64,000 nucleotides of DNA from Rodentibacter heidelbergensis (GCF_002000125.1 NZ_MLHH01000008.1:78056-142055), one strand, 5' to 3'. Positions 28,822 to 38,297 are shown, counted from the stretch's first letter. Notes: generated by a model from the letters alone, not told the origin. Made by a program: numbers and translations.

Positions 28822-28890
28822 CTAGGCTTTAGCGATATTGTTGAAAGCTTATCTGAATAGAATGATTTGACTAAAAACAAGGGGCAATCT

Positions 28891-29574
28891 ATGTCCAAAT
28901 TGACACAAGAACAGATTTTCCAGCAAATCCAAAAGGGGTTAATCGCCTCTTGTCAACCCGTTGATGATGGCCCGATGGATAAGCCTGAAATTGTGGCCGC
29001 TATGGCGCAAGCCGCTGTTATTGGTGGAGCAGCGGGGCTTCGTATTGAGGGTGTAGAAAATTTAAAAGCCACTCGGGCAGTCGTCAAAGTGCCGATTATT
29101 GGCATTGTAAAACGTGATTTACCGGATAGCCCAATTCGCATCACCCCTTTCTTGCAGGATATTGAAGCCTTGGCAAATGCCGGTGCAGATATTATCGCCG
29201 TGGATGGTACTCATCGCCCCCGTCCTGTTGATTTAGAAAGTGCGGTCAAAAAAATTCATGAATTAGGTTGTCTTGCTATGGCAGACTGTGCCAATTTGGA
29301 AGAAGGGCTACATTGTCAAAAACTCGGCTTTGATATTATCGGTAGCACAATGTCCGGCTATACCGGAGGAGAAGTGCCAGAAGAACCGGACTATCAACTG
29401 GTAAGAGATTTGAAAGCAGCAGGCTGTCGGGTGATGGCAGAGGGGCGTTACAATACGCCGGAGTTGGCGAAAACAGCGATAGAAATCGGTGCGGATTTTG
29501 TCACGGTAGGTTCTGCATTAACACGCCTTGAGCATATCGTCAGTTGGTTTGCTCAGGCGGTGAAATCCGCCTAG
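28891..29574 (+). CDS. nanE: N-acetylmannosamine-6-phosphate 2-epimerase
   Basis: Converts ManNAc-6-P to GlcNAc-6-P. 227 aa TIM barrel. [59 protein letters not shown] and [16 protein letters not shown] are NanE signatures, with the catalytic Lys in IVKRD. The frame opens 8 codons earlier, but Shine-Dalgarno AAGGGG fits ATG 28891 (MSKLTQEQ). First gene of the plus-strand catabolic operon. An uptake word lies at 29238. Confidence 0.95.
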   Translation: MSKLTQEQIFQQIQKGLIASCQPVDDGPMDKPEIVAAMAQAAVIGGAAGLRIEGVENLKATRAVVKVPIIGIVKRDLPDSPIRITPFLQDIEALANAGADIIAVDGTHRPRPVDLESAVKKIHELGCLAMADCANLEEGLHCQKLGFDIIGSTMSGYTGGEVPEEPDYQLVRDLKAAGCRVMAEGRYNTPELAKTAIEIGADFVTVGSALTRLEHIVSWFAQAVKSA

Positions 29575-29641
29575 TAAGCAAAGTTGGCGCTAACGTTTAA
29601 ATGGTAACAGTCGGGGAAAATCCTATCAAAAAGGAGGCATT

Positions 29642-30556
29642 ATGCGTGGTTTAGCTTTAGATATTGGTGGAACGAAGATTGCGGCCGCCCTTGTCGAAGA
29701 AAGCGGCATTATTCAGCGTCAACAAATTGCCACACCACAAGCGCATGCCGCGAGAGCATTACATCAAGCTATTGCGCAGTTAATGGCGGATTATTGTCAT
29801 CAGTTTGATTATGTTGCCGTGGCCTCTACCGGTATCATTAATCAAGGAATTTTGACCGCACTTAATCCTAAAAACCTGGGCGGACTTGCCGAGTTTCCAT
29901 TAAAAGCAAGTATTGCCCGCCATACTTCCAAACCTATTGGTTTATTAAATGATGTGCAGGCGGCGGCCTATGCAGAATATCAATTACAAGATCGTAGTCA
30001 ATTAGCCAATTTTGCCTTTATTACGGTGTCAACCGGGGTTGGCGGTGGGTTGATTGTCAATCATCAACTACTCACAGAACCCAACGGCATTTCAGGGCAT
30101 ATCGGTCATACCTTAGCCGATCCGAATGGCCCGTTGTGCGGTTGTGGGCGGCGTGGCTGTGTGGAGGCAATTGCCGCCGGTCGAGCCATTGAAGCGGTGG
30201 CATCAACTTGGAGCGATCCTTGTTCTCCGAAAGAAGTATTTGAACGTTTTAGAAAAAATGATGAAAAAGCGACCGCACTTGTCGCAAATTCCGCAAGGGC
30301 TATTGCCAATTTAGTGGCCGATTTAAAAATAGCCATGGATATGCAAAAAATCGTGATAGGCGGAAGTGTCGGTTTAGCAGAAGGCTATCTGCCTTTGGTG
30401 CAACGATTTCTTGATGAAATGCCATCCATTTATCGTTGCGAAATTGAAAGCGCCCGATTGGGACAAGATGCCGGTTTAGTGGGGGCAGCCCGCTGGGTTA
30501 AAGATAGCTTGCTTAGTCAGCCTCAAGATGTGAGTGAAGAGAATTGTTATGCCTAA
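29642..30556 (+). CDS. nanK: N-acetylmannosamine kinase (ROK family)
   Basis: Phosphorylates ManNAc released by NanA. 304 aa. DIGGTKIAAA (7-16) binds ATP; Asp104 in LLNDVQAAAY is the catalytic base; the ROK zinc site is GHIGH (His156) with CGCGRRGC (Cys166, 168, 173). Shine-Dalgarno AAGGAGG. Two uptake words lie inside (29855, 30272). It overlaps siaR by 8 nt, so the two are probably co-translated. Confidence 0.95.
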   Translation: MRGLALDIGGTKIAAALVEESGIIQRQQIATPQAHAARALHQAIAQLMADYCHQFDYVAVASTGIINQGILTALNPKNLGGLAEFPLKASIARHTSKPIGLLNDVQAAAYAEYQLQDRSQLANFAFITVSTGVGGGLIVNHQLLTEPNGISGHIGHTLADPNGPLCGCGRRGCVEAIAAGRAIEAVASTWSDPCSPKEVFERFRKNDEKATALVANSARAIANLVADLKIAMDMQKIVIGGSVGLAEGYLPLVQRFLDEMPSIYRCEIESARLGQDAGLVGAARWVKDSLLSQPQDVSEENCYA

Positions 30557-31415
30557 AAATGGAAATATTTTAAACACCATCAGCTCGCTTTATCAAAGCC
30601 TAACAAAAACAGAGAAAAAAATTGCCGACAGAATTTTAATGTCGCCGGATTTGGTGGTGCAGTGTCCGCTTTCGGAAATTGCCGACCATTTAGAGGTGGG
30701 GGAAGCCACTTTTGTCCGTTTTTGTCGTTCTATTGGATTTAAGGGTTTTAGCGATTTTAAATTAGAACTCTCTATCGAACTCGCCACTAAGGATAATGGC
30801 GATAATCCGTTGTTGGAAACGGATATTGAGCATACAGATAGCTCGTTACATATCGCTCAAAAATTACAAAGTGCGATTTCCAATGTGGTGAATGAAACCC
30901 TAAATTTGCTGGATTTTAAACAATTGGAAAAGGCGGTTTCCGCTATCCGTCAGGCAAATCGTATTTTCTTGTTTGGCGTGGGATCATCAGGGATCACGGC
31001 AGAAGAAGCAAAAAATAAATTGATGCGTATCGGCTTTCAAGTGGATGCCACAGGTAACAATCATTTTATGTATATGCAAGCGGCATTATTAACGCCAAAA
31101 GATGTGGCGATTGGCATTAGCCATTCCGGTTATTCGCAAGAAACCGCTCATGCCCTAAATATTGCGAAAAAAAATGGGGCGACCACTGTGGCGATCACCC
31201 ATAGTTTACGTTCACCCATTACTGATTCTGCGGATTTTGTTTTGGTGAACGGGAATAAGCAGGGCAAATTACAGGGGGATTCCATCGGAACCAAAATTGC
31301 CCAGCTTTTTGTCTTGGATTTAATTTATGCTTTGCTGGTGCAATCAGAGCAGGAACGAGCGGTGGAAACTAAGCAAAAGACCCTCAATGTGATTCTCGAA
31401 CAACGTATAAAATAG
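30549..31415 (+). CDS. siaR: Sialic acid regulator SiaR (RpiR family)
   Basis: 288 aa repressor/activator of the sia/nan operons. An N-terminal RpiR helix-turn-helix (about 1-77: LTKTEKKIADRIL, EIADHLEVGEATFVRFCRSIGFKGFSDFK) is followed by a sugar-phosphate-binding SIS domain (about 120-255: IFLFGVGSSGITAEEAKNKL, GISHSGYSQET). In H. influenzae, SiaR responds to an intermediate of the pathway and acts with CRP. I start at MPKNGNILN rather than a GTG five codons upstream because this matches the family. Known in other genera as NanR, but that E. coli regulator is of a different family. Confidence 0.93.
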   Translation: MPKNGNILNTISSLYQSLTKTEKKIADRILMSPDLVVQCPLSEIADHLEVGEATFVRFCRSIGFKGFSDFKLELSIELATKDNGDNPLLETDIEHTDSSLHIAQKLQSAISNVVNETLNLLDFKQLEKAVSAIRQANRIFLFGVGSSGITAEEAKNKLMRIGFQVDATGNNHFMYMQAALLTPKDVAIGISHSGYSQETAHALNIAKKNGATTVAITHSLRSPITDSADFVLVNGNKQGKLQGDSIGTKIAQLFVLDLIYALLVQSEQERAVETKQKTLNVILEQRIK

Positions 31416-31424
31416 GAGAAAATT

Positions 31425-32303
31425 ATGCGTGATTTAAAAGGTATTTTCAGTGCGTTATTAGTGTCATTCAACGAAGACGGATCCATTAATGAGAAAGGAT
31501 TACGCCAGATTATTCGTTATAATATCGACAAAATGAAAGTGGATGGTTTATATGTGGGTGGTTCTACCGGAGAAAACTTTATGCTTTCTACGGCAGAGAA
31601 AAAAGAAATTTTCCGCATTGCAAAAGATGAAGTAAAAGATCAAGTGGCATTGATTGCACAAGTGGGCAGTGTGAATTTACAGGAAGCCGTTGAATTAGGT
31701 CAATATGCCACCGAATTAGGTTATGACTGTTTGTCTGCCGTTACACCTTTCTACTATAAATTCAGCTTTCCTGAGATCAAACATTATTACGACACTATTA
31801 TTGAGAAAACCGGTAATAATATGATCGTCTATTCCATTCCATTTTTAACCGGGGTGAATATGGGGATCGAGCAATTCGGTGAACTTTATAAAAACCCGAA
31901 AGTGCTGGGTGTGAAATTTACCGCAGGGGATTTTTATCTCTTAGAACGTTTGAAAAAGGCTTATCCAAATCACCTTATTTGGGCAGGGTTTGATGAAATG
32001 ATGTTGCCGGCTGCCGCTTTAGGCGTTGATGGTGCGATTGGTTCGACATTTAATGTCAACGGTGTGCGTGCCCGTCAAATCTTTGAATTAACCCAAGCCG
32101 GTAAGCTGCAAGATGCTCTTGCGATTCAACATATCACCAATGATTTGATTGAAGGCATTTTGGCTAATGGTTTATATTTAACCATTAAAGAATTGCTTAA
32201 ATTGGAGGGCGTGGAGGCAGGCTATTGTCGTGAACCAATGACGGCAAAAGCAACGCCGGAACAACTTGCCAAAGCAAAAGAATTAAAACAGAAATATTTA
32301 TAA
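31425..32303 (+). CDS. nanA: N-acetylneuraminate lyase
   Basis: Splits sialic acid into ManNAc and pyruvate, the first catabolic step. 292 aa DHDPS-type barrel. GGSTGENF (45-52) binds the carboxylate, Tyr136 (IVYSIPF) and the Schiff-base Lys164 (GVKFTAGD) are conserved. Shine-Dalgarno TAGGAG. It is 9 nt after siaR. After it lies an unusual 18-bp inverted repeat made around two uptake words. Confidence 0.97.
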   Translation: MRDLKGIFSALLVSFNEDGSINEKGLRQIIRYNIDKMKVDGLYVGGSTGENFMLSTAEKKEIFRIAKDEVKDQVALIAQVGSVNLQEAVELGQYATELGYDCLSAVTPFYYKFSFPEIKHYYDTIIEKTGNNMIVYSIPFLTGVNMGIEQFGELYKNPKVLGVKFTAGDFYLLERLKKAYPNHLIWAGFDEMMLPAAALGVDGAIGSTFNVNGVRARQIFELTQAGKLQDALAIQHITNDLIEGILANGLYLTIKELLKLEGVEAGYCREPMTAKATPEQLAKAKELKQKYL

Positions 32304-32307
32304 AAAA

Positions 32308-32386
32308 TTGACCGCACTTAGCACAATAGCCCATTCTGTCAGAATTCATTTTCTCTAAAGTCGTGCAATGTGCTAAGTGCGGTCAA
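32308..32386. repeat. 18-bp perfect inverted repeat with uptake words, between nanA and nagB
   Basis: TTGACCGCACTTAGCACA (32308-32325) and its exact complement (32369-32386) flank 43 nt. The arms extend the uptake word by nine bases. On the plus strand no T tract follows; on the minus strand TTTTTT does. It lies in the nagB leader, ending 18 nt before the ATG. Confidence 0.85.
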
Positions 32387-32403
32387 ACGATAAGGAATTT
32401 ATT

Positions 32404-33210
32404 ATGCGTCTTATCCCTTTACAAACAAACGAACAAGTCAGCCGTTGGGCTGCCCGTCATATTGTTGATCGGATTAACCATTTTCAACCCACAGCAGAAC
32501 GCCCTTTTGTGCTGGGGCTACCCACCGGCAGTACGCCGTTAAAAACCTATCAAGAATTAATCCGACTTTATCAAACAGGTGAAGTGAGTTTTAAATATGT
32601 CGTTACTTTTAACATGGACGAATATGTGGGTTTACCACAAGCTCACCCTGAAAGCTATCACAGCTTTATGCATAAAAACTTCTTTAATCACATTGATATT
32701 CAACCGCAAAATATTCACATTTTAAACGGTAATACAGAGGATCATGATGAAGAATGTCGCCGTTATGAGGAAAAAATTAAATCTTACGGAAAAATCAATT
32801 TATTTATGGGCGGTGTGGGAAATGATGGGCATATCGCCTTTAATGAGCCGGCATCATCATTAAATTCCCGTACACGCATTAAAACCCTAACGCAAGATAC
32901 ACTCATTGCCAATTCCCGTTTCTTTGATAATGATGTCAATCAAGTGCCGAAATATGCCTTAACCATTGGGGTAGGCACTTTATTGGATGCAGAAGAAGTG
33001 ATGATTTTAGCGACCGGACACCAAAAAGCGCTTGCTGTGCAAGCTGCCGTGGAAGGGGCCGTAAACCATATGTGGACCGTTAGTGCATTGCAGCTTCACC
33101 GCCACTTTATTTTGGTATGCGATGAAGCCGCACAGCAAGAATTAAAAGTGAAAACGGTAAAATATTTCAGTGAATTAGAGCAACGCGCCATTCATAGCGT
33201 GTTATCATAA
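32404..33210 (+). CDS. nagB: Glucosamine-6-phosphate deaminase
   Basis: Converts glucosamine-6-P to fructose-6-P and ammonia, linking amino sugars to glycolysis. 268 aa. [10 protein letters not shown] (40-49), catalytic Asp72 (FNMDEYVGL), Asp141, His143 and Glu148 ([13 protein letters not shown]). Shine-Dalgarno TAAGGA. A GTG frame 9 codons upstream lies inside the repeat arm and is unlikely. A small hairpin terminator separates it from nagA. Confidence 0.97.
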   Translation: MRLIPLQTNEQVSRWAARHIVDRINHFQPTAERPFVLGLPTGSTPLKTYQELIRLYQTGEVSFKYVVTFNMDEYVGLPQAHPESYHSFMHKNFFNHIDIQPQNIHILNGNTEDHDEECRRYEEKIKSYGKINLFMGGVGNDGHIAFNEPASSLNSRTRIKTLTQDTLIANSRFFDNDVNQVPKYALTIGVGTLLDAEEVMILATGHQKALAVQAAVEGAVNHMWTVSALQLHRHFILVCDEAAQQELKVKTVKYFSELEQRAIHSVLS

Positions 33211-33220
33211 TTTAGCAATT

Positions 33221-33246
33221 CCGCACAAAAGTGCGGTTGTTTTTTT
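33221..33246 (+). terminator. Hairpin with uptake word between nagB and nagA
   Basis: CCGCAC-AAAA-GTGCGG followed by TTGTTTTTTT. Short stem, good T tract: probably partial termination before nagA. Confidence 0.65.
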
Positions 33247-33266
33247 GATGATTTTAGGAAGACAAA

Positions 33267-34421
33267 ATGAAATATGCATTAGTGAATTCAGTGATTTATA
33301 CCAAATACGAGGTGTTACACGATTTTGCAGTGGTGATTAACGGAGAATTTATCGAAGCCGTTATACCGCAAAATGAACTTGAAGCAGGCATTAAAACCAT
33401 TGATTTACGGGGCAATAATCTAACGGCCGGTTTTATTGATCTTCAACTCAATGGTTGTGACGGTGTGATGTTTAACGATCAAACCACGGTGGAAACCTTG
33501 GAGATCATGCAAGCCACCAATTTAAAATCCGGTTGTACCAGTTTTCTTCCCACTTTTATTACCGCCCCAGACGAAGGCATTAAAAGAGCGGTTAACACCA
33601 TGCGTGAATATTTAACCCTACATAAAAACCAAGCACTCGGGTTACACATTGAAGGGCCTTATATTAGTGTAGAAAAAAAAGGCGTGCATCGCTCGGAATA
33701 TATCCGTGAAATTTCCCCAGAAATGAAAGATTTTCTGTGTGAGAATGGCGATGTGATTACTAAAATCACGATTGCCGCAGAAAACCCGACTTCACAATAT
33801 ATTCCTGATTTTGTCAAAAGCGGTATTATTGTTTCTATTGGTCATTCCAATGCTGATTATGAAACCGCAAAGGCAGCTTTTCGTAAAGGGGCAACCTTTG
33901 CCACCCATCTGCATAATGCCATGTCGCCCATCAGCTCCGGCAGAGCAATGGGGGTTGTGGGGGCTGTGTTAGACTCCGATATTTATACCGGTATTATTAT
34001 CGATGGTGTGCATGTGAATTATGGCAATGTCCGACTTGATAAAAAAATCAAAGGCGACAAATTATGTATTGTGACTGATTCTATTGCGGCCGCAGGGGCA
34101 GGCCCTGAATTAGAAACTTTTACCTTTGAAGGCAAAACTATTTATGTGAGAGAAGGGCGTTGTTATGATGCCAATGGTACTATTGCAGGCGCTTCGATTA
34201 CTATGATGGAATCCATCAAAAATGCCGTGGAATACGTTGAAATTCCCCTTGCTGAAGCGATTCGTATGAGTAACCTTTATCCGGCTCGAGCTATCGGCGT
34301 AGATGATCGTTTGGGTTCGGTAGAAAAAGGTAAAGTCGCCAATCTTGCTGTGTTTACATCAAATTATGAGGTGATTGGTACGGTATTGAACGGGGAATGG
34401 AAACCCAATTTGTCATCATAA
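33267..34421 (+). CDS. nagA: N-acetylglucosamine-6-phosphate deacetylase
   Basis: Removes acetate from GlcNAc-6-P, before NagB. 384 aa amidohydrolase. Metal and substrate residues are seen in HIEGPYIS (Glu129), IGHSNA (His193), THLHNAMSP (His214, His216) and the catalytic Asp271 (VTDSIAAAG). GFIDLQLNGCDG near residue 55 is typical. Shine-Dalgarno TAGGAA. Last gene of the sialic acid catabolic run; a strong terminator follows. Confidence 0.97.
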   Translation: MKYALVNSVIYTKYEVLHDFAVVINGEFIEAVIPQNELEAGIKTIDLRGNNLTAGFIDLQLNGCDGVMFNDQTTVETLEIMQATNLKSGCTSFLPTFITAPDEGIKRAVNTMREYLTLHKNQALGLHIEGPYISVEKKGVHRSEYIREISPEMKDFLCENGDVITKITIAAENPTSQYIPDFVKSGIIVSIGHSNADYETAKAAFRKGATFATHLHNAMSPISSGRAMGVVGAVLDSDIYTGIIIDGVHVNYGNVRLDKKIKGDKLCIVTDSIAAAGAGPELETFTFEGKTIYVREGRCYDANGTIAGASITMMESIKNAVEYVEIPLAEAIRMSNLYPARAIGVDDRLGSVEKGKVANLAVFTSNYEVIGTVLNGEWKPNLSS

Positions 34422-34445
34422 AAAACAGATTGAATCAAAATTAAA

Positions 34446-34479
34446 AAATCCATATCGTCACAACGGTATGGATTTTTTT
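34446..34479 (+). terminator. nagA terminator
   Basis: AAATCCATA and TATGGATTT around a loop with a further CG/CG pair, followed by a run of T's. Confidence 0.88.
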
Positions 34480-34549
34480 CTTTATTGTCTTTAATAAGAA
34501 TAATTTTTATCTATAATATAAAAACTTAGTTTTATAGTAGGAGATTAAA

Positions 34550-35305
34550 ATGGCGAAAGGAGAAGTGGGACATAATTTTCTGGCACGTTTAGGCAAAACA
34601 CGTTTACGTCCCGGTGGCAAAAAAGCAACGGATTGGTTGATAGGAAACGGTGATTTCACTCAGCATAAAAAAGTGTTAGAAGTTGCATGTAATATGGGAA
34701 CAACGGCAATTGGTTTGGCGAAACAATTCGGTTGCCATATTGAGGGCGTGGATCTAGATGAGGAAGCGTTAGAAAAAGCGAAAGCAAATATCATCGCCAA
34801 TAATTTACAAGATAAAATTCATGTTCAGCGTGCTAATGCAATGAAATTGCCTTTTGAAGATGAAACCTTTGATATCGTGATCAATGAAGCAATGTTGACA
34901 ATGTTGCCGGTGGAGGCGAAGAAAAAAGCCATTGCAGAATATTTTCGGGTGTTAAAACCGGGCGGTTTTTTACTGACCCATGATGTGATGTTGGTAGGAG
35001 AAGATCACCAAACTATTCTTGATAATATGCGTAAAGCGATTAATGTCACGGTAACCCCATTAACCAAAGAAGGTTGGAAAGGACTTTTTCAAGAAAGCGG
35101 ATTCCGAAATGTGGATACGTTTTCAGGCGAAATGACATTACTTTCACCAAAGGGAATGATTTATGATGAAGGCGTGTTGGGTACATTAAAAATCGTTAGA
35201 AATGCAATGAAAACTGAAAACCGTGAGCAATTTAAAAGAATGTTTAAAACCTTTAATGATCCTGAACACAAATTGCATTTTATTGCAGTGTGTAGTCAAA
35301 AATAA
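34550..35305 (+). CDS. Class I SAM-dependent methyltransferase, unknown substrate
   Basis: 251 aa. The Rossmann core is clear: motif I VLEVACNMGTTAIGLA (about 44-59), where the usual GxGxG is ACNMG; acidic GVDLDEEAL after strand 2; MKLPFEDETFDIVINEAML; and YFRVLKPGGFLLTHDVML. Such enzymes methylate small molecules, quinones or tRNA, and nothing here points to one substrate. The N-terminal VGHNFLARLGKTRLRPGGKKAT is conserved in a Pasteurellaceae protein I recall as HI0095. TATAAT at 34512-34517 gives it its own promoter, and Shine-Dalgarno TAGGAG is good. It ends in a perfect bidirectional terminator. Confidence 0.85.
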   Translation: MAKGEVGHNFLARLGKTRLRPGGKKATDWLIGNGDFTQHKKVLEVACNMGTTAIGLAKQFGCHIEGVDLDEEALEKAKANIIANNLQDKIHVQRANAMKLPFEDETFDIVINEAMLTMLPVEAKKKAIAEYFRVLKPGGFLLTHDVMLVGEDHQTILDNMRKAINVTVTPLTKEGWKGLFQESGFRNVDTFSGEMTLLSPKGMIYDEGVLGTLKIVRNAMKTENREQFKRMFKTFNDPEHKLHFIAVCSQK

Positions 35306-35329
35306 TTGAGAAATTGACAGCACTTATTA

Positions 35330-35359
35330 AAAAAGGCGAATCTTTCGATTCGCCTTTTT
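35330..35359. terminator. Bidirectional terminator between the methyltransferase and porin genes
   Basis: AAAAAGGCGAATC-TTTC-GATTCGCCTTTTT, a perfect 13-bp stem with T tracts in both directions. Confidence 0.92.
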
Positions 35360-35382
35360 AAAGATTTGAAAAGAATTTCAAA

Positions 35383-36447
35383 TTACCAGTATACACGCAT
35401 ACCTACACCGATAGCTTTGTCATCTTTTTTGCTGATGTAGTCATAACCACCGTTAGCATTGTAGTCATAGTTTTTAGTACGAGTATATTTACCTTCTAAG
35501 AACACCACCACTTGTTTGTGGAATTGATAGTCAACACCAAGTAAGAAACCATGTTCTTTAGATTTGCTCTTTTCTTTGGTTTTCACACGTTCATAGAGGT
35601 AGTTACCATAGATTTTAGATTTAGCAAGTGCTTGATATTCGAAACCAGGTGCTACATAGAATTTATCGGTTTTTAGATCGCCATCTTTTTCATGAGCATA
35701 ACCGAAGTCACCGATTAATTTGAAATCACCAAATTTATAGCTTAATGAGGCTAAATAACCGTCTTTACGGTGAGATTGATTATTTGAACCTGTTTCATAG
35801 TTAGTGTGACCATAGGCAAAACGGATATCGTAGTTATCTTGAGCATACACAGCACCTACACCAAATCCGCCTTTAATTCCTGGTACGAGGTCATCACCTT
35901 TTTCATCATGTCTTTGACCAAAGTTATAATTTGCGCTTAACTGTAACCCTTCAATACCACGGTAGCCATAACGAATTACACCAGTACCTGCTGTTGGAAT
36001 ATAATCACCTTTTGGAATAATACCGTATTCATAGTCGGTTGTTTGGCTTAAATCATCAGCAATCGTTACTTGGCGGCCAAATGTTAATTCACCATATTGT
36101 TTGCTACCGAAACCAGCATAAGCACGGTAAGCATAAAGGCTACCGAACTTATCACGAGATTCCGTATCATTAAAGCGGAACTCAACACGCCCTAACGCAT
36201 AGAAATCGTTATCTAAGTCGTGTTTCACTCTGAAACCCATACGGGAACCCGCATTACGCAATGCAGATTGTGATTTTTTGCTTGAAGAAGTTGCAGTAGT
36301 TGTTTTTGAGCTGCTCTTTTCCATAATTAAACGAAGGGAACCGTATAATTCAACTTCTGTTCCTTCGTTGTTATAAATTACTGTCGCATTCGCTGCTGAG
36401 GCGGCAAATGCACCAACGATTAATGCTGCTAGTGTTTTTTTCATCAT
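35383..36447 (-). CDS. OmpP2-like general porin
   Basis: 354 aa outer-membrane trimeric beta-barrel for small solutes. The signal peptide MMKKTLAALIVGAFAASAANA precedes TVIYNNEGTEVELYGSLRLI, as in H. influenzae OmpP2. Later strands and loops are divergent, with a Ser/Lys/Thr-rich first loop (about 45-60). SRMGFRVKHDLDNDFYALGRVEFRF and FGRQVTIADD are porin-like. It ends VYW instead of the usual VYF; tryptophan should still serve as the BAM signal. Position next to rnhA and dnaQ matches ompP2. Promoter: TTGACA (36558-36553), 17 nt, AATGAT (36535-36530). Confidence 0.9.
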   Translation of the reverse strand: MMKKTLAALIVGAFAASAANATVIYNNEGTEVELYGSLRLIMEKSSSKTTTATSSSKKSQSALRNAGSRMGFRVKHDLDNDFYALGRVEFRFNDTESRDKFGSLYAYRAYAGFGSKQYGELTFGRQVTIADDLSQTTDYEYGIIPKGDYIPTAGTGVIRYGYRGIEGLQLSANYNFGQRHDEKGDDLVPGIKGGFGVGAVYAQDNYDIRFAYGHTNYETGSNNQSHRKDGYLASLSYKFGDFKLIGDFGYAHEKDGDLKTDKFYVAPGFEYQALAKSKIYGNYLYERVKTKEKSKSKEHGFLLGVDYQFHKQVVVFLEGKYTRTKNYDYNANGGYDYISKKDDKAIGVGMRVYW

Positions 36448-36529
36448 TGTTATTCCTTATTGGTTGGTTAATGTCTAGGATTGAACTTTTCATGATTGAA
36501 AATGTCAACTGCTGAAATAGACGGCTTGG

Positions 36530-36601
36530 ATCATTGCAAAAAGCCTTTTTTCTGTCAATGGAAAACGGTTGCGAATGTTTAAATATCAGATCAAGATCAC
36601 A
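36530..36601 (-). promoter_or_regulatory. Porin promoter and CRP-like site
   Basis: Minus strand TTGACA-N17-AATGAT gives a start near 36523. TGTGATCTTGATCTGA (36601-36586), one perfect CRP half and one weak half, is centred about 70.5 nt upstream. A second TTGACA lies nearer the gene (about 36518-36513). CRP control is tentative. Confidence 0.55.
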
Positions 36602-36670
36602 TTTTTTAGACAGTCGAGTGTGAAATTTGAACAATCTGCTCATAAAATAAGACAAAAATCAACCGCACTT

Positions 36671-37135
36671 TTATTCAGCTTGATATCCTTCATCGTTAAA
36701 AGTCGGGTTTGTTGCGCCCTCTTTGGCTAATCTATCGCAGATTTCATTTTCACGGTGGCCGGCATGGCCTTTTACCCATTTCCATTCAATTTGGTGACGT
36801 TGGATTGCCTGATCGAGCGCGATCCATAAATCTTGGTTTTTCACCGGTTTACCGCTAGCGGCTTTCCAATTATTTTTTTTCCAATTAAAAATCCATTGGG
36901 TGATGCCTTTTTTCATATATTGGCTGTCACTATAAAGGGTGATTTGGCAAGGCTCTTTTAGGGAATTGAGCGCTTCAATCACCGCACGCAATTCCATTCG
37001 GTTATTGGTGGTGGTGAAATAACCTTTGGAGAGGGTTTTTTCGTGTTGTTTATAACGCAACAGAATACCAATTCCGCCTGCGCCGGGGTTACCAAGACAA
37101 GAACCGTCAGTAAAAATTTCAATCTGTTTTTGCAT
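36671..37135 (-). CDS. rnhA: Ribonuclease HI
   Basis: Cuts RNA in RNA-DNA hybrids, removing primers and R-loops. 154 aa. The four acidic residues are in place: Asp10 ([12 protein letters not shown]), Glu48 (NNRMELRAV), Asp70 ([11 protein letters not shown]) and Asp134, with His124 in GHAGHREN. It is divergent from dnaQ with 59 nt between the starts, the arrangement seen in many gammaproteobacteria. Confidence 0.97.
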   Translation of the reverse strand: MQKQIEIFTDGSCLGNPGAGGIGILLRYKQHEKTLSKGYFTTTNNRMELRAVIEALNSLKEPCQITLYSDSQYMKKGITQWIFNWKKNNWKAASGKPVKNQDLWIALDQAIQRHQIEWKWVKGHAGHRENEICDRLAKEGATNPTFNDEGYQAE

Positions 37136-37194
37136 AACAAAATCGTTGTTGTGTAAAATGGTGACATTTTAATGGAAAGAAATAGGGTGAACAA

Positions 37195-37962
37195 ATGATT
37201 AATCCAAACCGCCAAATTGTGTTGGATACGGAAACCACGGGGATGAACCAACTGGGGGCGCATTACGAAGGTCATGGAATTATTGAAATTGGGGCGGTGG
37301 AGTTGGTTAATCGCCGTTATACGGGCAATAATTTCCATATTTATATTAATCCTAACCGCCCTGTTGATCCTGAGGCGATAAAAGTTCACGGGATTACCGA
37401 TGAAATGCTAGCAGATAAACCGGATTTTAAAGTCATTGCACAAGAATTTTTAGACTATATCAAAGGGGCTGAGCTATTGATCCACAATGCCCCCTTCGAT
37501 GTGGGGTTTATGGATTATGAATTTCGTAAGCTTGGGTTGGCGGTGAAAACCGAAGAGATTTGTGTGGTAACGGATACTTTACAAATGGCACGCCAGATGT
37601 ATCCGGGCAAACGGAACAGTTTAGATGCGCTTTGTGATCGATTAGGTATTGATAACAGCAAGCGAACCTTGCACGGGGCGTTACTGGATGCGGAAATTCT
37701 GGCAGATGTTTATCTTTCGATGACAGGTGGACAAACCAGTTTGTTTGGAGAGGGAGAAGAGGAAAGCCCGATAATGCCTATACAAGAAGAAAATATTGTA
37801 GAGGCGGTAGAAAGTGCGGTGATTTTTTCCAACAATTTAAAGTGTCTCCAACCCAACGAAGAAGAGCTACAAGCCCATTTGGAATTATTGAAAATGATCA
37901 ATAAAAAGAGTGATGGAAAATGTTTGTGGGATTTGCGTATTGGGGATGGAACCGTGCATTAA
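37195..37962 (+). CDS. dnaQ: DNA polymerase III epsilon subunit (proofreading exonuclease)
   Basis: 3'-5' proofreading partner of the polymerase core. 255 aa. ExoI DTETTG (Asp11, Glu13), ExoII HNAPFDVGF (Asp102), ExoIII HGALLDAE (His160, Asp165). QTSLF at 180-184 is the sliding-clamp-binding motif that follows the nuclease domain, and the C-terminal tail binds the alpha subunit. An uptake word at 37812 lies in the tail. Two tRNA-Asp genes follow. Confidence 0.97.
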   Translation: MINPNRQIVLDTETTGMNQLGAHYEGHGIIEIGAVELVNRRYTGNNFHIYINPNRPVDPEAIKVHGITDEMLADKPDFKVIAQEFLDYIKGAELLIHNAPFDVGFMDYEFRKLGLAVKTEEICVVTDTLQMARQMYPGKRNSLDALCDRLGIDNSKRTLHGALLDAEILADVYLSMTGGQTSLFGEGEEESPIMPIQEENIVEAVESAVIFSNNLKCLQPNEEELQAHLELLKMINKKSDGKCLWDLRIGDGTVH

Positions 37963-37995
37963 ATAAACAGCCGAACGTGAAATGAAAAAAAAAGA

Positions 37996-38024
37996 TTGAC
38001 GAGATAACAGTGGATCATTATGAT
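37996..38024 (+). promoter_or_regulatory. tRNA-Asp operon promoter
   Basis: TTGACG, 17-nt spacer, TATGAT, with the tRNA starting about 15 nt after the -10 box. Confidence 0.75.
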
Positions 38025-38038
38025 ACGCACCACTTAGC

Positions 38039-38115
38039 GGAGTGGTAGTTCAGCTGGTTAGAATACCTGCCTGTCACGCAGGGGGTCGCGGGTTCGAGTC
38101 CCGTCCATTCCGCCA
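38039..38115 (+). tRNA. tRNA-Asp (GTC), copy 1
   Basis: 77 nt with encoded CCA. The acceptor begins GGAGTGG and closes with CCATTCC; anticodon stem CCTGC/GCAGG holds loop CTGTCAC with anticodon GTC; T arm GGTTCGAGTCC. It closely matches E. coli tRNA-Asp, with a compensatory acceptor change. Confidence 0.97.
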
Positions 38116-38178
38116 ATTTTTTATTTACTCTTTATTGTTGTGAATTATCAAAATAAAGAGATAAAAGAATAAAACAGC

Positions 38179-38255
38179 GGAGTGGTAGTTCAGCTGGTTA
38201 GAATACCTGCCTGTCACGCAGGGGGTCGCGGGTTCGAGTCCCGTCCATTCCGCCA
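38179..38255 (+). tRNA. tRNA-Asp (GTC), copy 2
   Basis: Identical to copy 1 over all 77 nt, 63 nt downstream, including a few flanking bases (AGC before the start). No promoter between them is obvious, so both are likely processed from one transcript. Confidence 0.97.
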
Positions 38256-38275
38256 ATTCTTTTAAACATAAAACA

Positions 38276-38297
38276 GCACCTTTAAGGTGCATTTTTT
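38276..38297 (+). terminator. tRNA-Asp operon terminator
   Basis: GCACC-TTTAA-GGTGC followed by ATTTTTT. Confidence 0.85.
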
